Source: Bacteroidota bacterium (GTDB lineage: Bacteria > Bacteroidota > Bacteroidia > Chitinophagales > Chitinophagaceae). From it: DNA of 14,442 bases. Below are positions 8,203 to 14,414 of this stretch, in pieces. The stretch spans positions 1 to 14,442 of the forward strand of contig JAEZDC010000018.1 in assembly GCA_023429825.1 (NCBI GenBank). Direction: 5' to 3'. A program made the translations under genes and the position numbers. Below the pieces are notes generated by a model. The model was not told the DNA's origin. It made no database searches and saw nothing but the letters and a program-made list of their open reading frames with translations. How positions within the stretch are numbered: the stretch's first letter is position 1; every line of letters starts with the position of its first letter.

Positions 8203-8210
8203 CAAACTTA
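8203..8210 (-). promoter_or_regulatory. -7 element of putative promoter for PhnB-like gene
   Basis: The minus strand reads TAAGTTTG, an exact match to the Bacteroidota -7 consensus TAnnTTTG, 17 bp before the ATG at 8186. I see no clear TTTG-type -33 box at 19-21 bp spacing, which lowers confidence. Confidence 0.4.
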
Positions 8211-8331
8211 CCGTAAAGCACCAATTTACAGGGGGATAATTGCGTAATAAATGGAGGTGATTGCGTCAGAAGTCGCTGATTTCTCTACGGCATCATGTGC
8301 GGATTAAGTAAATCTTTTTTTAGTAGAAAAG

Positions 8332-9162
8332 TTAGTGCTTGCCGGTAAACAGGTCAACTGTAGACACTTTTGAAAAAGGGCGCTCCATGAAATCTTTCAG
8401 TGCCAGGTTAAACAAATCCTGTTTTTCAACCGAGCCAAAATGCGTTGCTCCTGGCATGACAAAAAGATTTGCATTCGAAATATTGTAAAACATGTGGAGG
8501 GAATGTTCAAGCCGTATCGCATCTCTGTCACCTGTTATAAGTAATACCGGGCATTTGATCTTCTGCAGGTCTTTTTCTGAGATATTGGGCTGATAAGCTA
8601 ACAATGAATAAAGCCTTTTGGTATGGAAGTTCCTGGTAACTTTTAATGAATCTATTACAAGGTTATCAATTTCATCAAATACGGCTTTTTTGCCGGGAAA
8701 TACATTGGCCCCGTATGTGGCAAGCTTTGAAATTTTCTGTGGGTAGTGTACCGCTAATAATAATCCCAGGATCCCGCCATCACTCTGACCAAATACATAA
8801 GCACTGTCGATGTTCAGGGAGTCAAGCAAGACCTTGATATCGTAGGCCATCTGCTCATAAGTAAGATTGGTTGTTACTGAATCAACAGATTTTCCGTGAG
8901 CCCTGCTGTCTATAGCGATCACTTTAAAATATTGCTTAAAGAAATCGATCTTAGGCCTTGCATTCCTGATAGAACCTCCGCTTCCATGCAGCAAAACCAG
9001 GGGTTTCCCGCTGCCATATACCTCGTAATACATCTTAATGTTATTGACTTCTTTATAGCCTCCCGCATCCTTATTATCTCCATACCTTATGGAGGGTTGA
9101 GTCTGTGCATTGGTACAAAGCGTTAGAACGGTAAAAATTAGGGGTAAAAGAAGCCTTTTCAT
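8332..9162 (-). CDS. Secreted alpha/beta hydrolase
   Basis: A 276-residue alpha/beta-hydrolase-fold protein with an N-terminal Sec signal peptide (MKRLLLPLIFTVLTLCTNAQ, cleavage near residue 19-20), placing it in the periplasm or outside. Fold landmarks: oxyanion-loop HGSGG at 59-63; IAIDSRAHGKS at 82-92; nucleophile elbow G-Q-S-D-G-G with Ser127; acid Asp214 in ITGDRDAI; His241 in MPGATHFGS. The full catalytic triad is present, so it should be an active esterase or related hydrolase. The cap region (about 150-200) is short. The substrate is unknown. An array of five 11-bp repeats begins 81 bp upstream of the start and lies where a promoter or operator would be expected. Confidence 0.95.
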   Translation of the reverse strand: MKRLLLPLIFTVLTLCTNAQTQPSIRYGDNKDAGGYKEVNNIKMYYEVYGSGKPLVLLHGSGGSIRNARPKIDFFKQYFKVIAIDSRAHGKSVDSVTTNLTYEQMAYDIKVLLDSLNIDSAYVFGQSDGGILGLLLAVHYPQKISKLATYGANVFPGKKAVFDEIDNLVIDSLKVTRNFHTKRLYSLLAYQPNISEKDLQKIKCPVLLITGDRDAIRLEHSLHMFYNISNANLFVMPGATHFGSVEKQDLFNLALKDFMERPFSKVSTVDLFTGKH

Positions 9163-9242
9163 TTTTGAGATTTATTTCGGGGCAAGTGTTTCGGCTGTTC
9201 GATGTTGGAATCTCGTTTCGCCAGTTTAAATGTATATAAAAG

Positions 9243-9297
9243 CATTGTAAAGGCATAGCAAAGCCATATCAAAGCCCTATCAAAGCCCTATCAAAGG
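9243..9297. repeat. Five 11-bp tandem repeats
   Basis: Consecutive 11-mers are CATTGTAAAGG, CATAGCAAAGC, CATATCAAAGC, CCTATCAAAGC and CCTATCAAAGG, followed by CAT. The third to fifth differ at one or two positions. On the minus strand each unit presents CTTTG or CTTTA, so this motif recurs once per helical turn upstream of the hydrolase gene. Confidence 0.85.
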
Positions 9298-9325
9298 CAT
9301 GGATAGTGCATGAACAGGTGTAAGG

Positions 9326-9368
9326 AGAATTACCAGGGGTCAAACACATGATGAAAGAAGGTAATTCT
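9326..9368. repeat. 9-bp inverted repeat with 25-nt spacer
   Basis: AGAATTACC (9326-9334) and GGTAATTCT (9360-9368) are perfect reverse complements. On the plus strand the right arm runs into TTTTCTTC, so a plus transcript could form a hairpin followed by a U-rich tail, but no plus gene ends here. Confidence 0.4.
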
Positions 9369-9430
9369 TTTCTTCAGTAGAAACTACATTCGCCCGCCAC
9401 AAGTTCCCGGCCCCAGGCCCTTGGCATGAC

Positions 9431-9534
9431 CTCGTTCGGGTCTGCGTCGCTTCTCGTTCGGTCATCCTTCGTCTTTTCTTAGCGAACCAGACCCTACCCA
9501 GATACGACGCAGACCCGAACCAAACCCGAACGAG
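9431..9534. repeat. Nested inverted-repeat cluster
   Basis: GTTCGGGTCTGCGTCG (9434-9449) has a perfect 16-bp reverse complement at 9505-9520. Overlapping it, CTCGTTCGGGT (9431-9441) has a perfect reverse complement at 9524-9534. CTCGTTCGG also repeats directly at 9453-9461. The left arm can therefore pair with either of two right partners. The block is more GC-rich than its surroundings. Confidence 0.8.
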
Positions 9535-9565
9535 ATCCGAAGAAAGCTTTCGTCTATTTGCATTA

Positions 9566-9612
9566 ATAACTCTGTGCGTCCCTGCTTCTCTGCGCCTTTG
9601 CGAGAAAAAAAG
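9566..9612 (-). repeat. Likely fragment of a dispersed intergenic repeat
   Basis: Read on the minus strand this begins TTTTTTTCTCGCAAAGGCGC and continues with AGAG and GCA-type iterations. One frame translates as FFSRKGAEKQGRTEL. From memory, similar SRKGA-type translations occur in many unrelated bacterial intergenic regions as a dispersed repeat. Assignment rests on recall, not on a search. Confidence 0.4.
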
Positions 9613-9622
9613 CCGACCAAAG

Positions 9623-9672
9623 TTATCCACGTACAACAGTGCGACGCAACAGTTGTACAATAGTAATCCACA
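9623..9672 (+). promoter_or_regulatory. Two DnaA-box-like nonamers flanking a 7-bp inverted repeat
   Basis: TTATCCACG (9623-9631) and TAATCCACA (9664-9672) each match 8 of 9 positions of TTATCCACA, in the same orientation, with starts 41 bp apart. Between them GTACAAC (9631-9637) and GTTGTAC (9652-9658) are perfect reverse complements. CAACAGT also occurs twice (9634, 9647). This could be a regulatory region for ftsK; an origin is unlikely from two boxes alone. Confidence 0.35.
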
Positions 9673-9689
9673 TGCTGGCTCCCTAAGTC

Positions 9690-9718
9690 TTTTCTGGCTT
9701 ATGTTACAGGTAATTTTG
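9690..9718 (+). promoter_or_regulatory. Putative ftsK promoter
   Basis: TAATTTTG (9711-9718) is an exact TAnnTTTG -7 element, with TTTT (9690-9693) at 17 bp as an imperfect -33 box. The ATG is only 10 bp past the -7 element, implying a very short or nearly leaderless mRNA. Confidence 0.5.
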
Positions 9719-9728
9719 GGCAATTACT

Positions 9729-12314
9729 ATGGCAAACCGTTTAAAGAAGAAAACACCACCACCTCCCGATCCTGAAGTGCTCACACCTGATAAGGAAGAA
9801 GAGGTGACGGTGCAGGAAGTGGTAAAAGACGAGCGTACCTGGAAGATCTTAGGTTCGGTAAGCCTCCTCATGAGCATATTCCTGTTCCTGGCTTTTGCTT
9901 CCTACCTCTTTACATGGCAGGAAGACCAGGATAAAGTGCACCAGTTTGGCGTTAAGATATTCGCCATTGATGATATTAAAGTGAGCAATCTCTTAGGTGT
10001 ATTGGGTGCATATACAGCACACATCATTTTCTACAAAGGCTTTGGGCTTGCCTCGTTTTTGATCTGTACCTTCTTTTTTGCACTGGGTGTAAATCTTTTG
10101 TTTGAGAAGAAAGTATTCAACCTGCAGCGCAATGCAAAGCACATGGTGGTGGGGTTGGTGGTGTTCAGCATGGCGCTGGCGTTTGTATCTCCCGGAAGTG
10201 CATTTGCATTTGGCGGTGGAGTGGGAGAGTTGCTTTGCGAGTGGTTCAATAAATGGATCGGTAAAACAGGGACAGGTGCGGTATTGTTACTGGCAGGGTT
10301 CAGCTATGTGATCTGGCGTTTCAATCCCACTTTCAGGTTACCCGAATTTAAACGCGAACCCAGGGCGGTAAAAGCAGAGGAAGGAGATACTGAATTTCCC
10401 GGGGAAGAACTGGCAGAAGAGCCTCTGATGAATGAAGAGGAAGCAGAGAAAGCTGCAGTGGAATTTTATAAAAGTGGTAAGTCGTTGAATGACCTGTATG
10501 CTGAAGGATTAATGGATATAGAGCTCACCGAAAAAGAAGAGGAAGTAGAAGCACCTGTCAGTAACAACAAGCTGAAGAATGATAGCAAAGTGAGTGTGAT
10601 CATGCCTGCAGAGCCAATGGTAACTGATTTGAAGCAGGAATGGATGGAAGAAGCGGAGCCTGCGATACAGGGAGCACAGTTAGAGGATGTAGCACAGGTA
10701 GAAGAAGAAACCGAAGTGGATGCTGGCGAAGATGATCTTGAACTCGAGATCAATGAAACAGTGGATGAAGAGCCTGAAGAAGAGATAGAGGTAAAGAAGA
10801 TTCCGCCGGCAAAATACGACCCGATACTTGACCTGCGGGATTATAAATATCCAACGCTCGACCTGTTAGAGCAGCATGGCAGTGAAAAGATCGTTCATGA
10901 TCCTGCTGAGTTGGAAACGAACAAGAACCAGATCATCGCTACACTCAAGAACTACGATATACATATCCAGAAGATCGCTGCAACGGTAGGGCCGACAGTA
11001 ACCTTATACGAGATCGTTCCTGCGCCGGGTGTGCGTATCAGTCGTATCAAGAACCTCGAAGATGATATTGCATTGAGCCTTGCAGCATTGGGAATCCGTA
11101 TCATCGCTCCGATACCCGGGAAGGGAACGATCGGTATCGAAGTGCCTAACGTGCGTAAGACTGTGGTGAGTATGCGTACACTACTCGCCTCAGATAAATT
11201 CCAGAATAATAATTACTCTTTACCAATCGCAATAGGTAAGAAGATCGATAACGAGAACTTCATTGTTGACCTTGCATCGATGCCACACTTGTTGATGGCA
11301 GGTGCTACAGGGCAAGGTAAATCTGTAGGGGTGAATGCATTGCTTGTTTCATTGTTATATAAGAAACATCCATCTCAACTCAAGTTTGTTCTTGTCGATC
11401 CGAAGAAAGTAGAGTTGAGTTTATACCGTGTGATTGAGAAACATTTCTTAGCCAAATTACCAGGCGAAGAAGAAGCAATCATCACTGATACAAAAAAAGT
11501 AGTACATACGTTGAATGCATTGTGCATCGAGATGGATACACGTTACGACCTGTTGAAAGAAGCGCATTGCCGTAACATCAAAGAGTATAATGAGAAGTTC
11601 ACATCACGCAAATTGAATCCTGAAAAAGGACATCAATACTTGCCATTTATTGTATTGGTGATCGATGAGTTTGCTGATCTTATCATGACTGCAGGTAAGG
11701 AAGTGGAAATGCCTATTGCAAGATTAGCACAGCTCGCAAGAGCTATCGGTATTCACCTGATCATTGCAACGCAACGTCCTTCTGTAAATATCATCACTGG
11801 TACTATCAAGGCGAACTTCCCAGCAAGGATCGCATTTAAAGTATCTTCTAAAGTAGATAGCAGAACGATCCTCGATGCAGGTGGTGCAGAGCAATTGATC
11901 GGTAAGGGTGATATGCTGGTGAGTTATAATGGCGAGATCACCCGCTTACAATGTGCTTTTGTTGATACACCAGAGGTAGAAGAAGTTTGCCGTTTTATCG
12001 AGGAGCAGAGAGGTTACCCGCAGGCGTTCATGTTGCCGGAGTATGTGGATGAAAAAGAAATGGAAGGGAAGGACTTCGATGCGAGTGATAGAGACCCCTT
12101 GTTTGAGGATGCTGCAAGGCTGATCGTCAGCAGTCAGATGGGAAGTACATCACTCATCCAGCGACGAATGAAACTAGGTTATAACCGGGCTGGCCGCTTG
12201 ATGGATCAATTAGAAGCTGCAGGTGTGGTAGGACAAAACCAGGGCAGCAAAGCAAGGGAAGTACTGGTGAAAACTGAAGCGGATCTGCAGGAATTGCTGA
12301 ATACTTTTATATAG
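9729..12314 (+). CDS. ftsK: DNA translocase FtsK/SpoIIIE family
   Basis: An 861-residue membrane-anchored ATPase that pumps chromosomal DNA through the division septum and helps resolve chromosome dimers. The N-terminal part (about 38-198) has four hydrophobic segments (near 40-62, 90-122, 138-162, 182-196) separated by short loops. A strongly acidic Glu/Asp-rich linker spans about 214-357. The motor follows: alpha subdomain from about 365, RecA-like beta subdomain with Walker A GATGQGKS at 525-532 and Walker B IVLVIDEFAD with Asp646 and Glu647. The ATQRPS motif is at 680-685. The C-terminal gamma winged helix (about 792-861, with RRMKLGYNRAGRLMDQLE) normally reads DNA polarity sequences. Length is typical for Bacteroidota. 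ATG 9729 is chosen because the basic MANRLKKK start suits the membrane anchor and a promoter element sits just upstream. Confidence 0.98.
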   Translation: MANRLKKKTPPPPDPEVLTPDKEEEVTVQEVVKDERTWKILGSVSLLMSIFLFLAFASYLFTWQEDQDKVHQFGVKIFAIDDIKVSNLLGVLGAYTAHIIFYKGFGLASFLICTFFFALGVNLLFEKKVFNLQRNAKHMVVGLVVFSMALAFVSPGSAFAFGGGVGELLCEWFNKWIGKTGTGAVLLLAGFSYVIWRFNPTFRLPEFKREPRAVKAEEGDTEFPGEELAEEPLMNEEEAEKAAVEFYKSGKSLNDLYAEGLMDIELTEKEEEVEAPVSNNKLKNDSKVSVIMPAEPMVTDLKQEWMEEAEPAIQGAQLEDVAQVEEETEVDAGEDDLELEINETVDEEPEEEIEVKKIPPAKYDPILDLRDYKYPTLDLLEQHGSEKIVHDPAELETNKNQIIATLKNYDIHIQKIAATVGPTVTLYEIVPAPGVRISRIKNLEDDIALSLAALGIRIIAPIPGKGTIGIEVPNVRKTVVSMRTLLASDKFQNNNYSLPIAIGKKIDNENFIVDLASMPHLLMAGATGQGKSVGVNALLVSLLYKKHPSQLKFVLVDPKKVELSLYRVIEKHFLAKLPGEEEAIITDTKKVVHTLNALCIEMDTRYDLLKEAHCRNIKEYNEKFTSRKLNPEKGHQYLPFIVLVIDEFADLIMTAGKEVEMPIARLAQLARAIGIHLIIATQRPSVNIITGTIKANFPARIAFKVSSKVDSRTILDAGGAEQLIGKGDMLVSYNGEITRLQCAFVDTPEVEEVCRFIEEQRGYPQAFMLPEYVDEKEMEGKDFDASDRDPLFEDAARLIVSSQMGSTSLIQRRMKLGYNRAGRLMDQLEAAGVVGQNQGSKAREVLVKTEADLQELLNTFI

Positions 12315-12328
12315 CCCTTCTCTTATGA

Positions 12329-12351
12329 TAAAACTCATAAATAGAGTTTTA
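12329..12351 (+). terminator. Weak hairpin after ftsK
   Basis: TAAAACTC (12329-12336) and GAGTTTTA (12344-12351) form a perfect 8-bp, AT-rich stem with a 7-nt loop, 15 nt after the ftsK stop. The T-run is inside the stem rather than after it, so it may be only a weak terminator or a 3'-end structure, with read-through into the next gene plausible. Confidence 0.3.
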
Positions 12352-12374
12352 CAGGGTGGGTATCTTCGTTGGAT

Positions 12375-12782
12375 ATGAAAAGAGTTATTATATCAGGATT
12401 GATCGCGGGGGTGATATTGTTTATCATCAGCTACGGGGGTTTATATCTTTCCATACGCTTCTTCCCGCAGATATTCGTAGAATATAATAACCCGCTTTTC
12501 AATTCAGATGGCAGCAGGGATATATTCTTTTATACGCATGCATTTATTATCAGCCTGGCTTTATCGTGGTTCTGGGAAAGGTTCAAAGGACTATTCAGAG
12601 GCCCTTCAGTTGTGAGAGGTCTGGAGTTTGGTTCTGTTTACGCGATCGTTGCTTTGCTGCCGGTAATGTGGCTTACATTCAGCTCACTTGATATTACCTT
12701 TTTAATGGTAGGAAGCTGGTTCGTGTACGGTTTGTTTCAATCGATCATTGCGGGGATCATCTTTGCTAAAATCAATCCCTGA
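12375..12782 (+). CDS. Small four-helix membrane protein, unknown function
   Basis: A 135-residue integral membrane protein that I do not recognise. Hydrophobic segments lie near residues 4-27, 50-68, 86-105 and 108-131; a polar loop with NNPLFNSDGSRD (about 38-49) and a basic loop (WERFKGLFRGPSVVRG) separate them. There are no obvious catalytic motifs. ATG 12375 is preferred over an in-frame TTG two codons upstream because the resulting MKRVIISG start is a normal inner-membrane N-terminus. TATCTTCG at 12361-12368 resembles a -7 box (one mismatch), but the gene lies only 60 bp after ftsK and could be read from it. Its stop codon directly abuts that of the convergent YceI-like gene. Confidence 0.85.
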   Translation: MKRVIISGLIAGVILFIISYGGLYLSIRFFPQIFVEYNNPLFNSDGSRDIFFYTHAFIISLALSWFWERFKGLFRGPSVVRGLEFGSVYAIVALLPVMWLTFSSLDITFLMVGSWFVYGLFQSIIAGIIFAKINP

Positions 12783-13364
12783 TCATTCCATCACTTTCAT
12801 TTTAAGGTTAAAAACCACCTGAAGCTCGTTATTGGCTTTGATCATACCGCCAAGTTTACGGGGGGGAGTGAGGTTAAAGTCAGAGAAATGCACTTCTCTT
12901 GTACCCAGCAGGTTGATCTCCCCATTCCCTGCAGACACTACCTGGTAATTCACTTCAAATCTTTTTGAGACCCCTGCTAAAGCGATCACCACCAATCCTT
13001 TGGTTACATCACCTTTTGAATCAGGATATCCTTCCATGGAAAGAAAGTAGATGCCCAGCTTGGGAAACTCTTTGGATTTCAGGGTTTTCCTGAGATCGCT
13101 GGTCATGATGGGGTTACGGCAATCGAAGTTCTGAACGTCTAACTGCAGGTTGCCGCTTAACAGTACCTGGTTGGTATTTTTTGTTACTGTAATAGTATCC
13201 GGCCTGCTGTAATTGGTTATGGTACAACTGAAGTTATTTACATTGGTGCTGCCATCCACTTTTAAAGAACAGCCGCTGGTAATCACCCATTTAGTAGAAC
13301 GGGGCTTATTCTGGAATGCCAGCCCTGATATGATCAATGATATGAATAGTAATACGGTCCTCAT
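12783..13364 (-). CDS. YceI family secreted protein
   Basis: A 193-residue YceI-like protein, a lipocalin-like beta barrel that in characterised relatives binds isoprenoid-type lipids in the periplasm. The N-terminus MRTVLLFISLIISGLAF is a Sec signal peptide. Family landmarks: W-x-I-x-x-x-C-x-L-x-V-x-G-S-T-N-V-N-N-F at 26-45; LRKTLKSKEFPKLGI at 91-105; VIALAGVSKRFEV at 126-138; and a C-terminal F-S-D-F-N-L-T-P-P-R-K-LGGM stretch at 160-174. Cysteines at 32, 47 and 82 could form a disulfide. The role in this organism is unknown. It is divergently oriented from infA, with about 220 bp between the two starts. Confidence 0.92.
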   Translation of the reverse strand: MRTVLLFISLIISGLAFQNKPRSTKWVITSGCSLKVDGSTNVNNFSCTITNYSRPDTITVTKNTNQVLLSGNLQLDVQNFDCRNPIMTSDLRKTLKSKEFPKLGIYFLSMEGYPDSKGDVTKGLVVIALAGVSKRFEVNYQVVSAGNGEINLLGTREVHFSDFNLTPPRKLGGMIKANNELQVVFNLKMKVME

Positions 13365-13541
13365 TTATGTGGTAGCCAAAAATCAAATATTTAGCAAGGA
13401 TAATACCTATTGAAAGACAGATAGGAATATGAGAATTATCATTCTTTTACCTGCGATGAAGTTCATGATGCGGGGATACGTCGTACTTTGCACCCTATAT
13501 CCTTAACTTTTCCCCAAAATCAATAAGATTTTCCACTAAAT

Positions 13542-13574
13542 TTTGTGAATTAAGGATGCAAACCAATATCTTTG
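13542..13574 (+). promoter_or_regulatory. infA operon promoter
   Basis: TTTG (13542-13545) and TATCTTTG (13567-13574) match the Bacteroidota -33 and -7 consensus (TTTG, TAnnTTTG) with a 21-bp spacer. The predicted transcript start is a few bases after 13578, leaving a leader of roughly 10 nt before the infA ATG. Its position inside the upstream in-frame extension excludes the ATG at 13556 as the real start. Confidence 0.75.
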
Positions 13575-13588
13575 CAGCCCGAAAAATT

Positions 13589-13807
13589 ATGTCAAAACAA
13601 CCGCTGATCAAACAAGACGGAGTTATCCTTGAAGCCTTAAGTAATGCAATGTTCAGGGTGAAGCTGGAAAATGGTCACGAAATTTTGGCAACCATCTCAG
13701 GAAAAATGAGGATGAATTACATCCGTATCCTTCCGGGAGATAAAGTAGGGGTTGAAATGAGTCCGTACGATTTAACAAGAGGAAGGATCATTTTCAGATA
13801 TAAATAA
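13589..13807 (+). CDS. infA: Translation initiation factor IF-1
   Basis: A 72-residue S1/OB-fold protein that binds the ribosomal A site of the 30S subunit during initiation. The sequence MSKQPLIKQDGVILEALSNA and the later LENGHEILATISGKMRMNYI, ILPGDKV and DLTRGRIIFRYK motifs are classic, and 72 residues is the exact family length. An in-frame ATG 33 bp upstream would add MQTNIFAARKI, but that DNA contains the -7 promoter element, so ATG 13589 is the start. It heads a cluster with rpmJ (52 bp downstream) and rpsM. In many Bacteroidota secY and map precede infA; here a divergent YceI-like gene does. Confidence 0.98.
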   Translation: MSKQPLIKQDGVILEALSNAMFRVKLENGHEILATISGKMRMNYIRILPGDKVGVEMSPYDLTRGRIIFRYK

Positions 13808-13814
13808 TAACCAA

Positions 13815-13849
13815 TAGCTGATAGCTGATAGCTGGCAGCTGATCGCTAA
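13815..13849. repeat. Degenerate 7-bp tandem repeat in infA-rpmJ spacer
   Basis: Consecutive heptamers TAGCTGA, TAGCTGA, TAGCTGG, CAGCTGA and TCGCTAA occupy most of the 52-bp spacer. The core contains the palindromic words AGCTGGCAGCT. From memory, similar TAGCTGA iterations are common in intergenic DNA of Bacteroidota and cyanobacteria. Confidence 0.75.
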
Positions 13850-13859
13850 ATAAAAAGTC

Positions 13860-13976
13860 ATGAAAGTAAGAGCATCAGTAAAAAAGCGTAGTGCCGACTG
13901 CAAGATCGTTCGCAGGAAAGGTAAGCTGTATGTGATCAACAAAAAGAATCCTCGTTTTAAACAAAGACAGGGATAA
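13860..13976 (+). CDS. rpmJ: 50S ribosomal protein L36
   Basis: A 38-residue protein, MKVRASVKKRSADCKIVRRK followed by GKLYVINKKNPRFKQRQG, that binds 23S rRNA in the large subunit. Length and sequence match L36 throughout. The zinc-ribbon form has a C-x2-C...C...H set; here only Cys14 remains (Ser11 in place of Cys and Phe33 in place of His), so this is the zinc-independent type. It sits between infA and rpsM on the same strand, the usual order, and shares their transcript. Confidence 0.97.
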   Translation: MKVRASVKKRSADCKIVRRKGKLYVINKKNPRFKQRQG

Positions 13977-14000
13977 CCCTTCGAGTACCTCAGGGTGACA
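13977..14000. repeat. REP-like hairpin element in rpmJ-rpsM spacer
   Basis: Immediately after the rpmJ stop comes CCCTTCGAGTACCTCAGGG followed by TGACA. It can fold as CCCT/AGGG and GAG/CTC stems with a 2-nt bulge and a TAC loop. From memory it belongs to a widespread intergenic repeat type, often seen as the reverse complement TGTCACCCTGAG...TCGAAGGG. No T-run follows. Confidence 0.6.
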
Positions 14001-14033
14001 AAAACATTAAAAAAGTAAAACAGTAAATAAATT

Positions 14034-14414
14034 ATGGCTCGTATTGCCGGTATAGACTTACCAAAGAATAAAAGAGGAGAGATCGGTCTTACCTATATCT
14101 ATGGTATCGGTCGTTCAACAGCTCAGAACATCCTTTCACAGGCAGGTATCAACTTCGATAAGAAGGTACATGAGTGGAATGACGATGAGTTGACTGCTAT
14201 TCGCAACATCATCACCAACGAATTTAAAGTTGAGGGTGCTTTACGTTCTGAAACTCAGATGAACATTAAGCGTTTATTGGATATCGCTTGTTACCGTGGA
14301 TTGAGACACCGTAAAGGTTTACCGGTTCGTGGTCAAAGAACAAGAACCAACAGCCGTACAAGAAAAGGTAAGCGTAAAACGGTTGCCGGTAAAAAGAAAG
14401 CACCTAAGAAATAA
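14034..14414 (+). CDS. rpsM: 30S ribosomal protein S13
   Basis: A 126-residue small-subunit head protein that contacts 16S rRNA, the P-site tRNA and the large subunit through bridges. It shows the canonical MARIAGIDLPKNKRGEIGLT start, the helix-two-turn-helix core with YGIGRSTAQNIL (about 23-34), and the family signature GLRHRKGLPVRGQRTRTNSR at about 89-108, with a basic C-terminal tail KRKTVAGKKKAPKK. Length is standard. It follows rpmJ by 57 bp. rpsK would normally come next, beyond the right edge. Confidence 0.98.
   Translation: MARIAGIDLPKNKRGEIGLTYIYGIGRSTAQNILSQAGINFDKKVHEWNDDELTAIRNIITNEFKVEGALRSETQMNIKRLLDIACYRGLRHRKGLPVRGQRTRTNSRTRKGKRKTVAGKKKAPKK

Larger units (their letters stand above)
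9163..9710. other. Repeat-rich gene-free region between hydrolase and ftsK
   Basis: About 550 bp lie between these divergent genes with no convincing gene; minus-strand frames of 127 and 69 codons cross it, but they run through repeats and have no recognisable domain. The stretch holds an 11-bp tandem array (9243-9297), a 9-bp inverted repeat (AGAATTACC at 9326 and GGTAATTCT at 9360), nested inverted repeats (9431-9534), a likely dispersed-repeat fragment (9566-9612), and DnaA-box-like nonamers near 9623 and 9664. Confidence 0.7.

Noticed and set aside
9462..9671. 69-codon minus-strand frame containing SRKGAEKQGR
   Set aside because: This is a translation of a dispersed intergenic repeat, not a gene.
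9623..9672. Replication origin
   Set aside because: Only two imperfect DnaA-box-like sites, no AT-rich unwinding region and no dnaA or dnaN nearby.
9340..9723. 127-codon minus-strand open frame upstream of ftsK
   Set aside because: It runs through the inverted-repeat cluster and the dispersed-repeat fragment, begins inside the ftsK promoter, and has no protein-like pattern.
10466..10753. 95-codon Ser-rich minus-strand frame inside ftsK
   Set aside because: It is the antisense of the acidic Glu/Asp linker; Ser-rich shadows are expected there.
13556..13588. Upstream ATG extending IF-1 by 11 residues
   Set aside because: The extension overlaps the -7 promoter element and IF-1 is normally 72 residues, as obtained from ATG 13589.
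13815..13849. CRISPR-like array
   Set aside because: Units are only 7 bp, contiguous and degenerate, with no spacers.
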